This document shows, one piece after another, positions 22,623 to 23,801 of a stretch of DNA of 23,801 bases (positions are counted from its first letter, which is position 1; each line of letters opens with the position of its first letter). Origin of the DNA: a virus; the IMG/VR virus record IMGVR_UViG_3300046011_003787, positions 1-23,801 of that record, one strand, 5' to 3'. A program made the translations under genes and the position numbers. The notes beneath the pieces are model-generated. The model saw only the letters and a list, made by a program, of their open reading frames with translations. It did not search any database and had not been told where the DNA came from.

Positions 22623-22652
22623 ATTATATCTTATTTGCCGTGTTTTAAGCAA
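22623..22652 (-). promoter_or_regulatory. Possible sigma70-like promoter upstream of polymerase part 1
   Basis: On the - strand TTGCTT (22647-22652) and a perfect TATAAT (22623-22628) are 18 bases apart. The -35 box lies within the last codons of the upstream gene. The leader to the polymerase ATG is about 70 bases. The -35 match is weak. Confidence 0.45.
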
Positions 22653-22873
22653 TACATAGTTACCAGTGGATTTTCTTCCATTACGATTAAGTCAAACTGA
22701 TACTTGCGATAATGCCTATTACGGTCTCTGTCTATTTCTGTTATCATGATTAGTTTTGGGCATACCTTAGTTACTACACCAACTCGTAAGTCGTTATGAT
22801 GTGCAAATGCAACGAAGTTACCTGCTACTACTGGTCTACCTAGTTTGTCACTTTGTTCAATTATTTTAGCCAT
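22631..22873 (-). CDS. Small phage protein, SH3/KOW-like, function unknown
   Basis: An 80-residue protein of unknown function. The pattern GRPVVAGNFVAFAHHNDLRVGVVTKVCPKLIMI suggests a small β-barrel (SH3- or KOW-like) domain, a type common among unannotated small T4-like phage proteins. The middle is basic (IDRDRNRHYRKYQ), so RNA or DNA contact is possible. GGATT lies 4 bases before the ATG. It is preceded by a 98-base gap with inverted repeats and followed by the polymerase. Confidence 0.62.
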   Translation of the reverse strand: MAKIIEQSDKLGRPVVAGNFVAFAHHNDLRVGVVTKVCPKLIMITEIDRDRNRHYRKYQFDLIVMEENPLVTMYCLKHGK

Positions 22874-22896
22874 TTTGAATCCTAATATCAGTTAAT

Positions 22897-22951
22897 CTCG
22901 CACCTAGCGGTGCTCGCAATGTACGAGTGAGGTGCGAGCAAGGTGCTAGCG
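22897..22951 (-). repeat. Overlapping inverted repeats in the intergenic gap
   Basis: Three competing pairings are visible: CTCGCACC with GGTGCGAG (22897-22904/22931-22938), GCTCGCA with TGCGAGC (22912-22918/22933-22939), and CACC-TAGC-GGTG (22901-22912). The words GCGAGCA and GGTGC recur. No U-tract follows, so a simple terminator is unlikely. It lies in the leader region of the 80-residue gene. Confidence 0.55.
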
Positions 22952-22959
22952 TAAACCAA

Positions 22960-22966
22960 TATTTAG
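22960..22966 (-). promoter_or_regulatory. Candidate CTAAATA element
   Basis: TCTAAATATTGG occurs on the - strand, just after the stop of the 164-residue gene and 87 bases before the next ATG. Same word as at 3545-3551; the role is speculative. Confidence 0.2.
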
Positions 22967-22971
22967 ATTAT

Positions 22972-23466
22972 TCAATAACTATTCACGATAACCAAATCAC
23001 TATTTTCCAATTTTCGAATGGCTGAATTCTTTGGAAAGAATGAAAGAGCAGTAACCCAGTCTGAGTCATTTATGATGTATTGTAGGTTATTCTTACGAAC
23101 CCAGCTATTGTAATTGACTGGTTCACTGCTTATACATTGGATACGAGTACCGTGTAGCACGTAATTATTTTCGATTGCTGATGGGATATCTGATAATGGA
23201 ATAACAATAGGTCCATCTTGTTCTTTAACCCAAACTGACCATCCATCTTCGTGGACATAGTAACCAGCCATTTCGATAGTATATTGCTTTTTCAGTTGTT
23301 CTCTTACTGCCCAAGTATCGTATACAGTTTCTTCTGTTACCGTAAACAATTCGCGATACGTATCTAGTAATTCTTTTAGATTTGGATCTGTTAAATCACT
23401 TTCGAGAAAGTTTGCAATCTTGTCGCCTTCTGCGGTTATCTTGTAGACATCTGCTGCGAAACTCAT
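22972..23466 (-). CDS. Phage protein, function unknown
   Basis: A 164-residue protein that I do not recognise. The N-terminal 70 residues look helical and acidic (ITAEGDKIANFLESDLTDPNLKELLDTYRELF). The rest is β-rich (YTIEMAGYYVHEDGWSVWVKEQDGPIVIPLSDIP, YVLHGTRIQCISS). No membrane segment, metal site or catalytic motif is visible. CAGGAGAT lies about 7 bases before the ATG. It directly follows the terminator at 23480-23505, so it either has its own promoter (none obvious in the short gap) or is reached by readthrough. Confidence 0.65.
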   Translation of the reverse strand: MSFAADVYKITAEGDKIANFLESDLTDPNLKELLDTYRELFTVTEETVYDTWAVREQLKKQYTIEMAGYYVHEDGWSVWVKEQDGPIVIPLSDIPSAIENNYVLHGTRIQCISSEPVNYNSWVRKNNLQYIINDSDWVTALSFFPKNSAIRKLENSDLVIVNSY

Positions 23467-23479
23467 AGTACATCTCCTG

Positions 23480-23505
23480 AAAAAAGAGCAGCCCGTAGGC
23501 TGCTC
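23480..23505 (-). terminator. Rho-independent terminator after the DsbA-like gene
   Basis: An eight-pair stem GAGCAGCC/GGCTGCTC (23486-23493 with 23498-23505) with a four-base loop is followed on the - strand by six T residues. It is a textbook intrinsic terminator, between the genes ending at 23515 and starting at 23466. Confidence 0.88.
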
Positions 23506-23514
23506 AATGATAGA

Positions 23515-23772
23515 TTAATCTAAACGTTTAGTGATATCAAGGATAGCTTCAACTTCTTCCCAGTCTTCGTTAAATGTAGACCAATTGCCCTTGTGGGCGA
23601 TCTTGATGGCTTTGTTGATAATAGAAGGTTTGATTTGAAGTTCTTCAGCTACTGCTTTTACAGTATCTTTAAGACCCATAGAAAGGTCTTCAACTTCACG
23701 TAGTACGTTAGAACCTTCATTGATTAAACGTTCTAATTTTGCTTTTTCTTCTGGACCGTAGATTTTTGACAT
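23515..23772 (-). CDS. dsbA: DsbA-like small DNA-binding protein (T4 late transcription accessory type)
   Basis: An 85-residue, mostly helical, charged protein. Its middle and C-terminal part (LKDTVKAVAEELQIKPSIINKAIKIAHKGNWSTFNEDWEEVEAILD) follows the layout of T4 DsbA, an 89-residue double-stranded DNA-binding protein that T4 work linked to late promoters: IRxxAKDELGVDGKMFNRLLALYHK…FEAETEEVVELYD. The pattern 'IKP…INKAIKIAHKGN' looks like a helix-turn-helix-type region. GAGAGAA lies 7 bases before the ATG. In T4, dsbA lies beside rnh; here they are separated by about 10 kb. The call rests on pattern and size, so it is moderate; it could be a different small DNA-binding protein. Confidence 0.62.
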   Translation of the reverse strand: MSKIYGPEEKAKLERLINEGSNVLREVEDLSMGLKDTVKAVAEELQIKPSIINKAIKIAHKGNWSTFNEDWEEVEAILDITKRLD

Positions 23773-23801
23773 TGGATTCTCTCGTTGTGGTTAAAAATTC
23801 C

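Noticed and set aside
10418-23801. tRNA genes in the gaps
   Set aside because: Gaps are under 100 bases, and I found no cloverleaf or T-loop (GGTTCRANYCC) signal in them.

Overview
The window reads as part of the genome of a T4-like tailed phage (myovirus) with AT-rich DNA. It resembles T4-like phages of aquatic bacteria (cyanophages, pelagiphages) more than coliphage T4. This rests on a T4-type family B DNA polymerase, a gp45-type sliding clamp, a T4-type RNase H and a DsbA-like protein, alongside structural proteins with the 'GQxWY/F' modules that I recall from marine T4-like phages. No host gene, tRNA, CRISPR array or insertion sequence was seen. The assignment comes from reading the proteins; no database search was run.

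Layout. Positions 1-10417 (+ strand) hold a late structural block of four large genes in a row. Three are paralogous virion/tail proteins that share an N-terminal module; the first is cut by the window start. The fourth is a 1704-residue adhesin-like fibre with a long internal duplication and a glycine-rich C-terminus. A strong bidirectional hairpin terminator at 10425-10457 separates this block from everything else, which lies on the - strand. Read in transcription order (23772 down to 10472), the - strand carries: a DsbA-like protein; two small unknowns; DNA polymerase part 1; a homing-type endonuclease; DNA polymerase part 2; a DUF1566-like protein; the sliding clamp; five genes encoding four small unknowns and a phosphoribosyltransferase, in the order unknown, unknown, unknown, unknown, phosphoribosyltransferase; an AbrB-like small protein; an unknown coiled-coil protein; RNase H; and five small conserved-type unknowns.

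The main finding is the polymerase locus at 17652-22551. The polymerase gene is broken exactly in catalytic motif C (Y-N-D-T-D | S-V-Y-F). The first ORF runs through the motif and ends in a 116-residue N-terminal intein half. The second polymerase ORF starts with a 46-residue C-terminal intein half ending in His-Asn, followed by the Ser-Val-Tyr-Phe continuation. Between the halves sits a separate 576-residue endonuclease with zinc-ribbon repeats and a Vsr-like nuclease core. This is a 'fractured gene': a trans-splicing split intein with a free-standing homing endonuclease in the gap. Spliced, the polymerase would be 889 residues, close to T4 gp43 (898). The three ORFs are joined by stop codons that overlap the next ribosome binding site.

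Regulation. Several - strand genes have sigma70-like promoters (TTGAC[A/T], 17-18 bp spacer, TA[A/T]ACT) and hairpin terminators, so the replication genes appear to be split into short transcription units read by host-type polymerase. CTAAATA words in three intergenic gaps are candidate late elements, with low confidence.
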